Notes under the pieces: generated by a model | Databases searched by the model: none | What the model saw: only the letters and a program-made list of their open reading frames with translations | Told to the model about the DNA's origin: nothing | Part shown: positions 41,996 through 50,111 of the stretch, piece by piece | Layout of the letters: the number at the start of each line of letters is the position of its first letter | How positions within the stretch are numbered: position 1 is the stretch's first letter | Assembly (NCBI GenBank): GCA_964419255.1 | Contig: CAYQOU010000022.1 | Span: 1 to 58,938, forward strand | Reading direction: 5' to 3' | Length of the DNA stretch: 58,938 nt | From: CAZPHU01 sp964419255 | GTDB lineage: Bacteria > Fibrobacterota > Chitinivibrionia > Chitinivibrionales > CAYFVL01 | Position numbers and translations under genes: made by a program

Positions 41996-42114
41996 ATCAG
42001 TGGATGCCATTGTCGGTCTCGGCTTTGCACAAGCAGTGGAAGCCATCACGGAAAACGCCCTCTGTTGGCCTTAATGGCCAATTTGCACTGGTGCCTGGGG
42101 TTGGATGAGAAATC

Positions 42115-42130
42115 TGGCACGCACTGTGCA
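42115..42130 (+). promoter_or_regulatory. Sigma-54-like promoter before the NifX-like gene (TGGCAC-GCACT-GTGCA)
   Basis: The -24 element is perfect and a G follows it as in the extended consensus; one base of the -12 box differs (GTGCA). The predicted start is about 85 bases before the NifX-like ATG at 42226. Confidence 0.65.
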
Positions 42131-42225
42131 TTGCGTGTACTCTTCCGGCGTATTCGGTCGCAAGAGGACATGCAGGACAGCATAGATAATCACAAACATC
42201 ATGATGTCGATCCTTCGAGGTATTG

Positions 42226-42627
42226 ATGAAAATCGCTTTGCCGATTTTGGAAGACCGGGTGGCAACGGTGGTGGATTTTGCAGATATTCTGCTGGTGACT
42301 CATCTGCACGATGGCGCGGTCTCGGGGAGGTTACGTATTGCATTTCCCCGAACGTTGCCCTCGATTCGGGTGGCTACGCTGCGAGATCTGAGTGTGGATA
42401 CCCTTATATGTGGAGCGATATCTGATGCATTTGCAGCTATGGTCTGCCATTCGGGAATAGAACTGCTGCCGGGAATAACCGGTCCGGTGGATGTCATATT
42501 GGATGCTTTTGCGCATGGTCGGTTGGCTGGTTCGAGGTACAGTCTTCCCGGTGCGGGGCCCCGGGGGCGATGCGGCTGGTGGCGAGGGCGGGGGAGACGA
42601 TATGGTAGAAGCATGGGAAGGGCTTAG
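42226..42627 (+). CDS. NifX/NifB-type dinitrogenase-cofactor-family protein
   Basis: The 133-residue protein has the RNase-H-like fold of the NifX/NafY/NifB-C family (COG1433 type). It begins MKIALPILEDRVATVVDFAD, followed by VDTLICGAISDAFAAMVCHSGIELLPGITGPVD and a Gly/Arg-rich tail (PGAGPRGRCGWWRGRGRRYG). Relatives without nitrogenase genes are thought to carry Fe-S or metal clusters. GAGGTATTG lies just before the ATG at 42226. It is the first gene of the locus with the DUF5320 proteins, sigma-54 activator and MinD-type ATPase, a combination found in many anaerobes and not functionally explained. Confidence 0.8.
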   Translation: MKIALPILEDRVATVVDFADILLVTHLHDGAVSGRLRIAFPRTLPSIRVATLRDLSVDTLICGAISDAFAAMVCHSGIELLPGITGPVDVILDAFAHGRLAGSRYSLPGAGPRGRCGWWRGRGRRYGRSMGRA

Positions 42628-42811
42628 AATCGTGAGACGACCGGGGGGGAATCTTGTTTCTGGGCGAATGGGGGGGGCGGAAAGATAACAAGGCACCTAA
42701 GATTTGCTGGGTGTTTAACTGATTACTGCAACCCGGGCGAAATGAGATATCCTGGTTGTCGTAAATCTGATACCGCAGGTTGTGTCAGCGATGAGGATTT
42801 TTTTTCTGAGG

Positions 42812-42838
42812 TGTGTTTGTCAGGATTTGTCAAACACA
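42812..42838. promoter_or_regulatory. Eight-base inverted repeat before the DUF5320 gene
   Basis: TGTGTTTG pairs perfectly with CAAACACA around an 11-base centre (TCAGGATTTGT). It lies 38 bases before the DUF5320 ATG and has no T-run, so it is more likely an operator or mRNA-stability element than a terminator. Confidence 0.45.
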
Positions 42839-42875
42839 TCAGCAATAGGTTTTACAAATTGAAGAGGAGGCAAAT

Positions 42876-43259
42876 ATGCCAGGTGGTAATGGGACGGGTC
42901 CTGCAGGAGCAGGGCCGATGACAGGACGGGGAGCGGGATTTTGTGCCGGATACTCGGTCCCGGGATATGCAAACGCTGCAGCTGGTCGCGGTTTTGGAGC
43001 ATACGGGTTTGGATTCGGGCGTGGCGGAAGCCGCGGACGGGGCGGTTGGGGACGCCGAAACTGGTACGATGAGACTGGTCTGACCGGCCGGCAGCGTGGA
43101 GCACAGGGCTTTGCACCGGTGGCAAATCCATACATGACCGGCTATGCCGCACCTACCAAAGATCAACAGGTAAATATGCTCAGGCAGCAGTCCGAGTATC
43201 TGGAAGGACAGCTGAATGGTATCCAAAAAATCCTTAAAGATCTGGAGGGCAGTGAGTAG
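42876..43259 (+). CDS. DUF5320 protein, Gly-rich
   Basis: The 127-residue protein starts MPGGNGTGPAGAGPMTGRGA, the N-terminal signature of DUF5320. The middle is Gly/Arg/Tyr-rich (YGFGFGRGGSRGRGGWGRRN), and the C-terminus is a short coiled coil (VNMLRQQSEYLEGQLNGIQK) that may oligomerise. The function is unknown; the family is found next to NifX-like and MinD/Mrp-type Fe-S ATPase genes in anaerobes. GAAGAGGAGG precedes the ATG by a good distance. It probably shares a transcript with the NifX-like gene, though ~250 bases separate them. Confidence 0.85.
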   Translation: MPGGNGTGPAGAGPMTGRGAGFCAGYSVPGYANAAAGRGFGAYGFGFGRGGSRGRGGWGRRNWYDETGLTGRQRGAQGFAPVANPYMTGYAAPTKDQQVNMLRQQSEYLEGQLNGIQKILKDLEGSE

Positions 43260-43392
43260 TCTTTCAGTGTTCGACGGTGAAAGGGGAGGCGAGCAGCGAT
43301 TCGCCTCTTCTTCTGTCAATATGTCTGAGCGTGTGTCCTGCGCAGGCTATCATATCAAAGAAGCGATGAAAAATCGTAGAGGGAGGTTATTT

Positions 43393-43695
43393 ATGCCATG
43401 GGGAGATGGTACCGGGCCTGCAGGCTGTGGGCCGCGAACGGGGCGCAGACGGGGTGTATGCAGGGGATGGCGAATCGCGGAGATAATTGGCCCCCGACGT
43501 ATTGGGGGTGTCGGTTCGTTATTGCCATTTGCTGCAGCCCTTATTCGTGATCTGTCCAATCACAACGGCGTGCTTCGTTCGCTGGGGAGAAAGTTCCTGA
43601 TGCGTGAAACGAATCGCTCGGGGGCGCGTATTGATGCCCGGTATTCGATTGTCGAAGAAAAAAGAATCGGTAATAAACGTGATTTGCAGCACTAG
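43393..43695 (+). CDS. DUF5320-like protein, short
   Basis: The 100-residue protein begins MPWGDGTGPAGCGPRTGRRR, a clear variant of the DUF5320 start. The rest is different: IAEIIGPRRIGGVGSLLPFA followed by a polar tail with no coiled coil. GGGAGG lies 7 bases before the ATG at 43393, which decides this start within the longer frame from 43216. It is probably a second member of the same family, duplicated and diverged, co-transcribed with the gene before it. Confidence 0.7.
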   Translation: MPWGDGTGPAGCGPRTGRRRGVCRGWRIAEIIGPRRIGGVGSLLPFAAALIRDLSNHNGVLRSLGRKFLMRETNRSGARIDARYSIVEEKRIGNKRDLQH

Positions 43696-43827
43696 TGAGG
43701 TATAACGCCAGGAAAGAGCTGTGGAGTTTGCTTGGTTTGGGTTGTAGTTGTTCGGGCAGGGAGACCTTCCAGCCGAAGGGTAAAAAAGTGATAAGAAGGT
43801 GCTTAAGGTTTATTTGAATCTCATCTG

Positions 43828-45162
43828 TCAGACCTGCGGCGGTGATATGCCCAGAGCGCGCATCTTCCGGTACAGGGTGGTGCGGTGGATGCCCAATGCG
43901 GCAGCAGATTTGCTGCGATCCCAGTTGTTTCTTCGAAGCACGGCACCCAGGTGAGCGGCTTCGATATGTTTCATGGATTCCTTGTTATACACCATAGCCC
44001 CGTCAAGCCCCATACCTCCCAGCGCCTCGGGGAGATGACGTGATTGAATAAATCCCTTGCGACACATGACAAAGGCATGTTCTATCGTGTTTTCCAGTTC
44101 GCGTACATTACCTGGAAAATCGTAGGCAACCAACCGGTTCATCGTTTCTTCTTCCATCCCCCTGATTCGTTTCTTCTGTATCTTATTTAGTCTGTTGACA
44201 AAGTAGTCGACCAGCACGGGAATGTCTTCCTTGCGGTCGCGAAGCGGCGGTAGAGTGAGGGTAATCACATTGAGACGATAGAACAGATCCCGGCGAAATT
44301 GACCGTCTTTAACCATCTCCGTGAGGTTTCGGTTGGTGGCGGCGATGATGCGCACATCGGCGTGCTCGCTTCTACTGCCTCCCAGTGGTTCGTAGACCTT
44401 ATCCTGGATGACACGAAGCAATTTTACCTGCATCGCCGGTGATGTATCACCGATTTCGTCCAGAAAAATAGTACCACCGCGTGCTGAGGCGAATCGTCCC
44501 GGTTTATCTTTTTTCGCATCTGTAAAAGCACCCGCCTTATAACCGAAAAGCTCGCTTTCCAGAAGGTTATCGGGAAGGGCGCCGCAGTTGACGGCTATAA
44601 ACGGCTTGTCCCGGCGGGGGCTGAAATCATGAATTGCCCGTGCGAAAACCTCCTTTCCCGTACCGCTTTCGCCCTGAAGCAGCACGGTGCTGCTGCTCTC
44701 TGCGATCATCGGCAATGTGGAGATGAGTTTCTGCATAACCGGGCTTATGGTGATGATGTTGTGGTGTTGTCTGCCCACAAAACGGCTGTGGTATTCAGCC
44801 TCCTCACAGGAGATATCCCGGAAGGTTTCTATTGCCCCACAGCTGTTGCCTTTCGTATCGCGCAAGATTGTTGTGGCAATGGAGAGGTTTTTCTGTACGC
44901 CGGTGGCGTTGATCATGGTCACCGGCCTTTCGGAAAAAAGTTCTCCGGTTCGCAGGGTGTGATGTAGCGGACAGGCAGAGCCGCAGCAGTCGGCGCGAAG
45001 CACCTCCCAGCAGAGACGGCCGATTGCCTGATTCCTGCTGGTGCCGGTAATGGTTTCGGCTGCCTGATTAAAGAAGGTTATTCTGCTGTTGTTATCGACA
45101 ACGAAAACCCCCTCCTGTATCGTATCGAGTATCCTGAGAAGATCCTGTTGTGTCCAAGACAT
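43828..45162 (-). CDS. PAS-containing sigma-54-dependent transcriptional activator
   Basis: The 444-residue protein has an N-terminal PAS domain (~5-120), an AAA+ domain (~140-375) and a C-terminal Fis-type helix-turn-helix (SKSAAALGIHRTTLYRKMRA). The AAA+ domain has Walker A GESGTGKEVFARAIH, Walker B GGTIFLDEIGD and ELFGYKAGAFTDA; the sigma-54 contact loop is GAFTDA rather than the usual GAFTGA, a variant also known in working activators. The PAS domain has Cys51, Cys59, Cys60 and Cys64 (ADCCGSACPLHH), suggesting a redox or metal signal. The start at 45162 is favoured over 45174 because GGGGTTACCT lies just upstream. It is divergent from the MinD-type gene and lies between two copies of GTTGCA-N4-TGCAAC. 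Confidence 0.93.
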   Translation of the reverse strand: MSWTQQDLLRILDTIQEGVFVVDNNSRITFFNQAAETITGTSRNQAIGRLCWEVLRADCCGSACPLHHTLRTGELFSERPVTMINATGVQKNLSIATTILRDTKGNSCGAIETFRDISCEEAEYHSRFVGRQHHNIITISPVMQKLISTLPMIAESSSTVLLQGESGTGKEVFARAIHDFSPRRDKPFIAVNCGALPDNLLESELFGYKAGAFTDAKKDKPGRFASARGGTIFLDEIGDTSPAMQVKLLRVIQDKVYEPLGGSRSEHADVRIIAATNRNLTEMVKDGQFRRDLFYRLNVITLTLPPLRDRKEDIPVLVDYFVNRLNKIQKKRIRGMEEETMNRLVAYDFPGNVRELENTIEHAFVMCRKGFIQSRHLPEALGGMGLDGAMVYNKESMKHIEAAHLGAVLRRNNWDRSKSAAALGIHRTTLYRKMRALGISPPQV

Positions 45163-45358
45163 AGGTAACCCCATTCTATTTGGAATCTATGTGATTTGTA
45201 TTTAGCCAAGTACAGAATCAATATTCATTACTGCGTCTGTGTAACATCGGCTCGTATTCGCGTAAGGGAAGAATTTTATGAGTACCATAAGCTATATCGG
45301 CCATGCTATGGTAAAAATTTGCATGACTTGTATTAAAATTACATAAATACTGCATCGG

Positions 45359-45374
45359 GTTGCAAATGTGCAAC
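45359..45374. promoter_or_regulatory. Palindromic activator site (GTTGCA-AATG-TGCAAC)
   Basis: It has identical arms to the palindrome at 41980-41995. A weaker related site (ATGCAACACGGGTATGCAT) follows at 45400-45418. Both lie 130-190 bases before the sigma-54-like promoter at 45549, a usual distance for enhancer-type sites. Confidence 0.6.
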
Positions 45375-45548
45375 ATGTGCGGGTCTGCATGTTTCTTTCA
45401 TGCAACACGGGTATGCATCCTGATAGACCCTCCTGTCTTTGTTTCGCAGGTATATCGCGATCGGGAAAATGGCGTGAAAAGGCTTGAATGGCTGTTACGG
45501 GTGTCGGAAAAATGAAAGGCGCCAGAAAATCTACTATGTGCACGATAC

Positions 45549-45564
45549 TTGCACTGAACTTGCC
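45549..45564 (+). promoter_or_regulatory. Sigma-54-like promoter before the MinD-type gene (TTGCAC-TGAAC-TTGCC)
   Basis: The -12 half and spacing fit; the -24 half has one mismatch at the first conserved G. The ATG at 45768 lies about 190 bases beyond the predicted start. Confidence 0.45.
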
Positions 45565-45767
45565 GTTTCGAGACAATACAGGTGTCCGAGAGTCATCTCA
45601 GTGCATCTGTTCCGATCGATCGATCAATAAGTACAATGGGTATTCTTGATGGTGTGCAAATTCTACGAATCCGTACAATGAGTGATATCGTGTATAGTCT
45701 ATCATAAAACAGCGGCTTACATATGCATCTTCCGAGAGGAGATCCGAAGGCCGGGGAAAGGAACACA

Positions 45768-47594
45768 ATGAATATTGTGATAGCCAGTGGTAAGGGCGGG
45801 ACGGGTAAGACGACATTTGCGGTGAACCTGGCATATGCTTTGAAAAAACGGGGAGAAAAAATACGTTTATTGGACTGTGATGTGGAGGAGCCCAACGATC
45901 ATCTGTTTATCAAACCGACATTTGACCGGCGGCGGGTGGTGACTGTGCCAAAGCCGATCCTGGACCAGAAGAAATGTACCGGTTGTGGGCGCTGTGCCCA
46001 GGCTTGCAATTACAATGCCATTGCGATGATCAAGGACGAGGTGCTCTTATTCAATGAACTGTGTCACTCCTGTGGTGTCTGCTCGTTTGTGTGTCCTGAG
46101 GGCGCTTTTCGGGAGGAGCCTGTCGAAATCGGGACGGTTGAGATAGCCTCTGAACGGGAAGGGTTATTCTTTGCACACGGGGTGCTGCATGTTGGAGAGA
46201 CTCTAGCTCCCAAGGTTGTGGAGTCGACCAAGCGCTGTATCGATTCCGGGGCGGTGAACATAATCGATGCGTCGCCGGGAACGGCATGTCCGGTGGTAAA
46301 AGCGTTGGAAGGGGCAGATGTGGCGGTTCTTGTCACAGAGCCGACACCTTTTGGGCTCAACGATCTGAAACTTGCCGTATCGATGACGCTGAAAATGGGT
46401 ATCCCTACCGCCATTGTGGTGAACCGTTCGGATGGAAATGATGAGATCATCCGGCAGTATGCGCAGCAAGTCGGCGTTCCGATCGCGGGGCGAATTCCTT
46501 TCAGTCGTGCCTATGCACAAACCTACTCCCGTGGCGATATCCTGGTGGATCATCACGAAGAGCTTCGCGAACGTATTCTTCGAATCTATAATGATATTTG
46601 TGCACTGCGGGGCAGCAGTGTACCGCCGGTTCCACAACTTGAGCAATTCGTCTTGACTGAGCCAAAAACAACTTACGCGTCGGCCCCAAAAAGCAGGGGA
46701 GATTTCAAGGAGATTACGATCATCAGCGGTAAGGGGGGCACCGGCAAGACAACGATAACCTCCTGCTTTGCACAACTGGCTCAAAATCTGGTTCTGGCCG
46801 ATAACGATGTCGACGCCGCCGATCTGCATCTTCTCTTTTCTCCTGCTGTCGAAAAGACTCATCCCTTCGTCGGAGGACTAAAGGCGGCGATTGATCTTTC
46901 AAAGTGTATTGGGTGTGGTGCATGTGCACCGAAGTGTCATTTTAACGCGATTCGCACCGATGGCCCTGCCAACGAAATAGCTGCAAAGACCTGCTATGTA
47001 GAGCAATTCTCCTGTGAGGGGTGTGGACTGTGTACTTGGGTGTGTCCTGTTGATGCGATTACCACCGGTGACGCGATCACGGGCAATTGGTTTGATTCTG
47101 CAACCGCAAACGGTCCGATGGTGCACGCGCGTCTGGGAATCGCCGAAGAGAATTCCGGTCGGCTGGTTACACAGGTGCGAGAACGCGCCGCGCAGCGGGT
47201 AAGGGAGCTGAATCTGGAAAAGATCCTCGCCGATGGCCCTCCAGGCACCGGCTGCCCGGTCATCGCCTCGATTTCAGGAACCGATCTGCTGGTTATCGTC
47301 ACAGAGCCGACTGTCTCCGGTGTTCATGACATGGTGCGGGTGCTTGATCTCGCTTCTCATTTCAAGGTACCCTCTGTGGTCATAATAAATAAGGCCGATA
47401 TTAATCCGGATCAGGCCAAAGAGATCAATCAGCTCGCCGCCCGGCGAAATTCCTGTGTAGTTGGCAGTATTCCTTTCGATAGTGCGGTGGTTGCGGCGCT
47501 CATGGCTGGTAAGACTGTGATCGACCACGGAAGAAGCGCCGCAGCAGATGCTATTCGAGAGGCATGGACCGCGGTACAGGAAGTTATCCGGTAA
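45768..47594 (+). CDS. Double MinD-superfamily P-loop ATPase with two inserted ferredoxin domains
   Basis: The 608-residue protein is a head-to-tail fusion of two MinD/Mrp-like ATPases. Each half has a deviant Walker A (SGKGGTGKTTF at ~6-16 and SGKGGTGKTTI around Lys322), an inserted two-cluster ferredoxin segment (CTGCGRCAQAC and CHSCGVCSFVC; CIGCGACAPKC and CEGCGLCTWVC) and a DGPPGTGCP- or DASPGTACP-type segment. In most anaerobes the two halves are separate neighbouring genes (COG1149 type), so the fusion is unusual. It probably binds or transfers Fe-S clusters in an ATP-dependent way with the NifX-like protein. AAAGGA lies 6 bases before the ATG at 45768, selecting it over the longer frame from 45723. 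Confidence 0.9.
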   Translation: MNIVIASGKGGTGKTTFAVNLAYALKKRGEKIRLLDCDVEEPNDHLFIKPTFDRRRVVTVPKPILDQKKCTGCGRCAQACNYNAIAMIKDEVLLFNELCHSCGVCSFVCPEGAFREEPVEIGTVEIASEREGLFFAHGVLHVGETLAPKVVESTKRCIDSGAVNIIDASPGTACPVVKALEGADVAVLVTEPTPFGLNDLKLAVSMTLKMGIPTAIVVNRSDGNDEIIRQYAQQVGVPIAGRIPFSRAYAQTYSRGDILVDHHEELRERILRIYNDICALRGSSVPPVPQLEQFVLTEPKTTYASAPKSRGDFKEITIISGKGGTGKTTITSCFAQLAQNLVLADNDVDAADLHLLFSPAVEKTHPFVGGLKAAIDLSKCIGCGACAPKCHFNAIRTDGPANEIAAKTCYVEQFSCEGCGLCTWVCPVDAITTGDAITGNWFDSATANGPMVHARLGIAEENSGRLVTQVRERAAQRVRELNLEKILADGPPGTGCPVIASISGTDLLVIVTEPTVSGVHDMVRVLDLASHFKVPSVVIINKADINPDQAKEINQLAARRNSCVVGSIPFDSAVVAALMAGKTVIDHGRSAAADAIREAWTAVQEVIR

Positions 47595-47693
47595 AGCACG
47601 CGTATGGTCACACAAATCGTTTCGGAATGTATGTTTAGGAAGTGTACTTTTTGGAGATCCGGAAGTCTATTCCTTCAAAAGTGAGTGGATCAG

Positions 47694-49178
47694 ATGCAAT
47701 ATCACAAACGAGAGCCGATTGTGTTGGCAATAATGATGGTGGCAGGGCTTGTGTCGGGAGTATGTGCTCAGACGGTCACCGATATCGACGGCAACGAGTA
47801 CCGAACAGTTACAATCGGTGGGCGGCAGTGGATGGCTGAAAACCTCGTCGTGTCTCAGGCACCCGATGGAACGCCGATCGAGCGGTACTGTTATAATGAC
47901 GATACGGCCAGCTGTGACAGTTTCGGGGCGCTGTATACCTGGGATGTGGCGATGAATGGCTCAAGAGAGCAGGAGGCGCAGGGGATATGTCCCGACTGTT
48001 GGCATATCCCATCGGATCAGGAGTGGAAAGAGCTGGAGATGGCTCTGGGGATGTCGGCCGAGGATGCTGATCAGGCAAATGTGTGGCGGGGAACCGATCA
48101 GGGAACACAACTTGCGGTTGGGGGAGGTTCCGGTTTCGATTTTCTTCAGGCGGGCAGGCGTGAGCCTTCCGGTGCTTTTGCCTTGCAGAATCAGGTCGCC
48201 TATTTCTGGACCTCAACCGAGGTGGAAAACACCTCCTATGCATGGCGGCGCTGTCTGAGTAACACCGATGCGACGATCGGCAGATGGGATACTTTTTCTA
48301 AAGAATACGGTTTTTCTATCAGATGTATACAAGATGCTCAGCCCGTGGATCTTGAAAGCGCCATAGACAGTATCTGTGCCGTATATGACAGGATAGACAC
48401 CTACCAAGCCGATGTATTTATTGTAAAGGATAACCCGTGTAATATTCAGCAGAACCAGGGGCTCTATTATTACGAAAAACCGGAATCTGCTCTGGTGGTT
48501 GTTGGAGCAGATACTTTTACTACTTTCGATCAGAGGGGATGCGAGAGTATTCTGGATGCCTACTCGGTGCTGGTAAACCCGGTCTTGTCTGTCGTACCGG
48601 TGCATCGGATGGAATCCCTTGGGATCACGCTTCAGAATGCCGATCGGGATACCTTTTCGCTGCGGCTTGAAGTCGATAATATTGTATACGACTATTACAT
48701 TGAACGAAAGCGTTGGCTTATTGTTTCGATTGTATGTACCGGGGGGCAATCGTTTAATGCCGATTATTATTACGAGAAGATAGAAAATGACATTCCGGTA
48801 CTGACCATGATAGCAATGCAGGGAGACACGTCTTTAAACAGCGGGGGATATCGTTTCAGCAATATTCGCATCAATGGTATTCTGCCGATAGAAGATCGTT
48901 GGCGCTATTCTCAAATATCGATGCACGACCGGCTTCAATGGAAGGGTGGGGCTCTGTATGTCGATCTTGAAGGCTTTGAACCCCGGAAGAAAACAATGAG
49001 TATTACCAATATGCGGGGGCAATCAGTTGACAATATCACTATACCAGCCGATGCACGGCATTTCAGGTGGAATGCTCGAAAACCCATGGGGGCAAAGCTT
49101 TCTGCCGGGGCGTATATCGTGCGGGTTCTGGATGACCGTGGCATAATACTGGCCACAGCTCCGGTTTTCTTGCAATGA
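47694..49178 (+). CDS. Secreted FISUMP-domain protein with LolA-like region and C-terminal sorting-like domain
   Basis: The 494-residue protein begins with a signal peptide (MQYHKREPIVLAIMMVAGLV, cleaved near AQ). Residues ~30-220 are a FISUMP domain (TVTDIDGNEYRTVTIGGRQW, then MAENL; CPDCWHIPSDQEW; YFWTSTE). The middle (~225-400) resembles LolA-type beta proteins (FDRIDTYQADVFIVKDNPC-like pattern). The C-terminal ~80 residues resemble a secretion or sorting domain (RKPMGAKLSAGAYIVRVLDD). FISUMP domains are abundant in Fibrobacter. The start is ATG at 47694 or GTG at 47685. It is first in an operon with two envelope proteins. Confidence 0.8.
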   Translation: MQYHKREPIVLAIMMVAGLVSGVCAQTVTDIDGNEYRTVTIGGRQWMAENLVVSQAPDGTPIERYCYNDDTASCDSFGALYTWDVAMNGSREQEAQGICPDCWHIPSDQEWKELEMALGMSAEDADQANVWRGTDQGTQLAVGGGSGFDFLQAGRREPSGAFALQNQVAYFWTSTEVENTSYAWRRCLSNTDATIGRWDTFSKEYGFSIRCIQDAQPVDLESAIDSICAVYDRIDTYQADVFIVKDNPCNIQQNQGLYYYEKPESALVVVGADTFTTFDQRGCESILDAYSVLVNPVLSVVPVHRMESLGITLQNADRDTFSLRLEVDNIVYDYYIERKRWLIVSIVCTGGQSFNADYYYEKIENDIPVLTMIAMQGDTSLNSGGYRFSNIRINGILPIEDRWRYSQISMHDRLQWKGGALYVDLEGFEPRKKTMSITNMRGQSVDNITIPADARHFRWNARKPMGAKLSAGAYIVRVLDDRGIILATAPVFLQ

Positions 49179-49189
49179 TGGAGTGGGGT

Positions 49190-50098
49190 ATGGAACGAAA
49201 AAGGGGTGGTGTTTTGATGATGAGTGTCTGCCTGGCACTAGCGGGCGGCCTTCCGGTGCAGGCAGCTTCATGGCAGCAGGTCGCGCAGAAATACAGTCGG
49301 TGCGAAAATCAACTGAAACGCTGCGAACGGATGTCCGGACGTTTATCGGATAGAATGCGCAGCGTTGCATCGGTTAGGCGTGAGGAATCATCCGTTGACA
49401 TCAAGGAATTCAGCAGTCGGATGGCAGGAAAATCGGAGATGGTGCTCAGCAGAATCGAGCGGATCAAAAACATGTCCGACAAGATTCATCAGGATATCGA
49501 AAAGGGAAACACTGGAGGTGGAGGTTGTCCACAATGTGTCGTATCCAGCGTAAAGCTCTTTTGTCGTCAGGTCGATGCGGTTGATGCGGAATTAACCGGC
49601 TTGCTTGGCGAAGCTGCTGAATTCAGAAACGAAATCACTGCCGGCATCGGGCTTGATCAGCTTATTCGGACAAATGCAAAGCGTCTGAATGCATTCAGAA
49701 TACATTCGGCGTATAATCCCGATGTCAAAGAGAAGATGAGTGGTATAAAGGAGCTGCACCAACAATCGGTCAAAAACAGGGATTTAGGCAAGAACCACAG
49801 CGCATTGACAGAGGCACAAAAGGTTTCAGCTGGACTCATGGAGCTGGAAGAGACATCAGATATCTCCGAGGATACGGTTTCTTTAGATAAGCTTATGACT
49901 GAAGCCCAAAGACGGTGCACTAACCATCAAGGCTCCACTGCCGAAAAGATCCTTCACAAGGCGCGCGAACACTATAAAGCATATATGGCCTTTCTTGATG
50001 ACGGTGCGGAAAAGGAAGCTTCACGGGAGGAGATCGTCATTCGTGCTCTTATCGATGAAGTCTTTCTGCAGCTTTCTTCAGAGACAACCGACAAATAG
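49190..50098 (+). CDS. Secreted coiled-coil protein of unknown function
   Basis: The protein of ~302 residues has a signal peptide (MERKRGGVLMMSVCLALAGG, cleavage after VQA) and then mostly helical, charged sequence with coiled-coil character. A CPQC pair (GGGGCPQCVVSSVKLFCRQ) and other Cys residues may form disulfides in the periplasm. No family is recognised. The start at 49190 is favoured by GGAG six bases upstream; an ATG at 49175 overlaps the stop of the preceding gene by four bases, so the two are coupled either way. It is followed after 13 bases by the beta-barrel gene. Confidence 0.7.
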   Translation: MERKRGGVLMMSVCLALAGGLPVQAASWQQVAQKYSRCENQLKRCERMSGRLSDRMRSVASVRREESSVDIKEFSSRMAGKSEMVLSRIERIKNMSDKIHQDIEKGNTGGGGCPQCVVSSVKLFCRQVDAVDAELTGLLGEAAEFRNEITAGIGLDQLIRTNAKRLNAFRIHSAYNPDVKEKMSGIKELHQQSVKNRDLGKNHSALTEAQKVSAGLMELEETSDISEDTVSLDKLMTEAQRRCTNHQGSTAEKILHKAREHYKAYMAFLDDGAEKEASREEIVIRALIDEVFLQLSSETTDK

Positions 50099-50111
50099 CA
50101 AGGTTGCGGGT

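Larger units (their letters stand above)
41826..42225. other. Regulatory region upstream of the NifX-like gene
   Basis: No gene is supported. The region holds a regulator-like palindrome (41980-41995) and a sigma-54-like promoter (42115-42130). Short open frames that cross it have no ribosome sites. Confidence 0.5.
45175..45767. other. Divergent regulatory region between the sigma-54 activator and the MinD-type gene
   Basis: The 593-base region contains no supported gene. It holds the palindrome at 45359-45374, a second imperfect one (ATGCA-N8-TGCAT, 45400-45418) and a sigma-54-like promoter at 45549-45564. It is AT-rich near 45300-45350. Confidence 0.5.

Noticed and set aside
42696..42718. 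AGGCAC...TTGCT sequence before the DUF5320 gene
   Set aside because: The two halves resemble sigma-54 elements, but the spacing is two bases too long.
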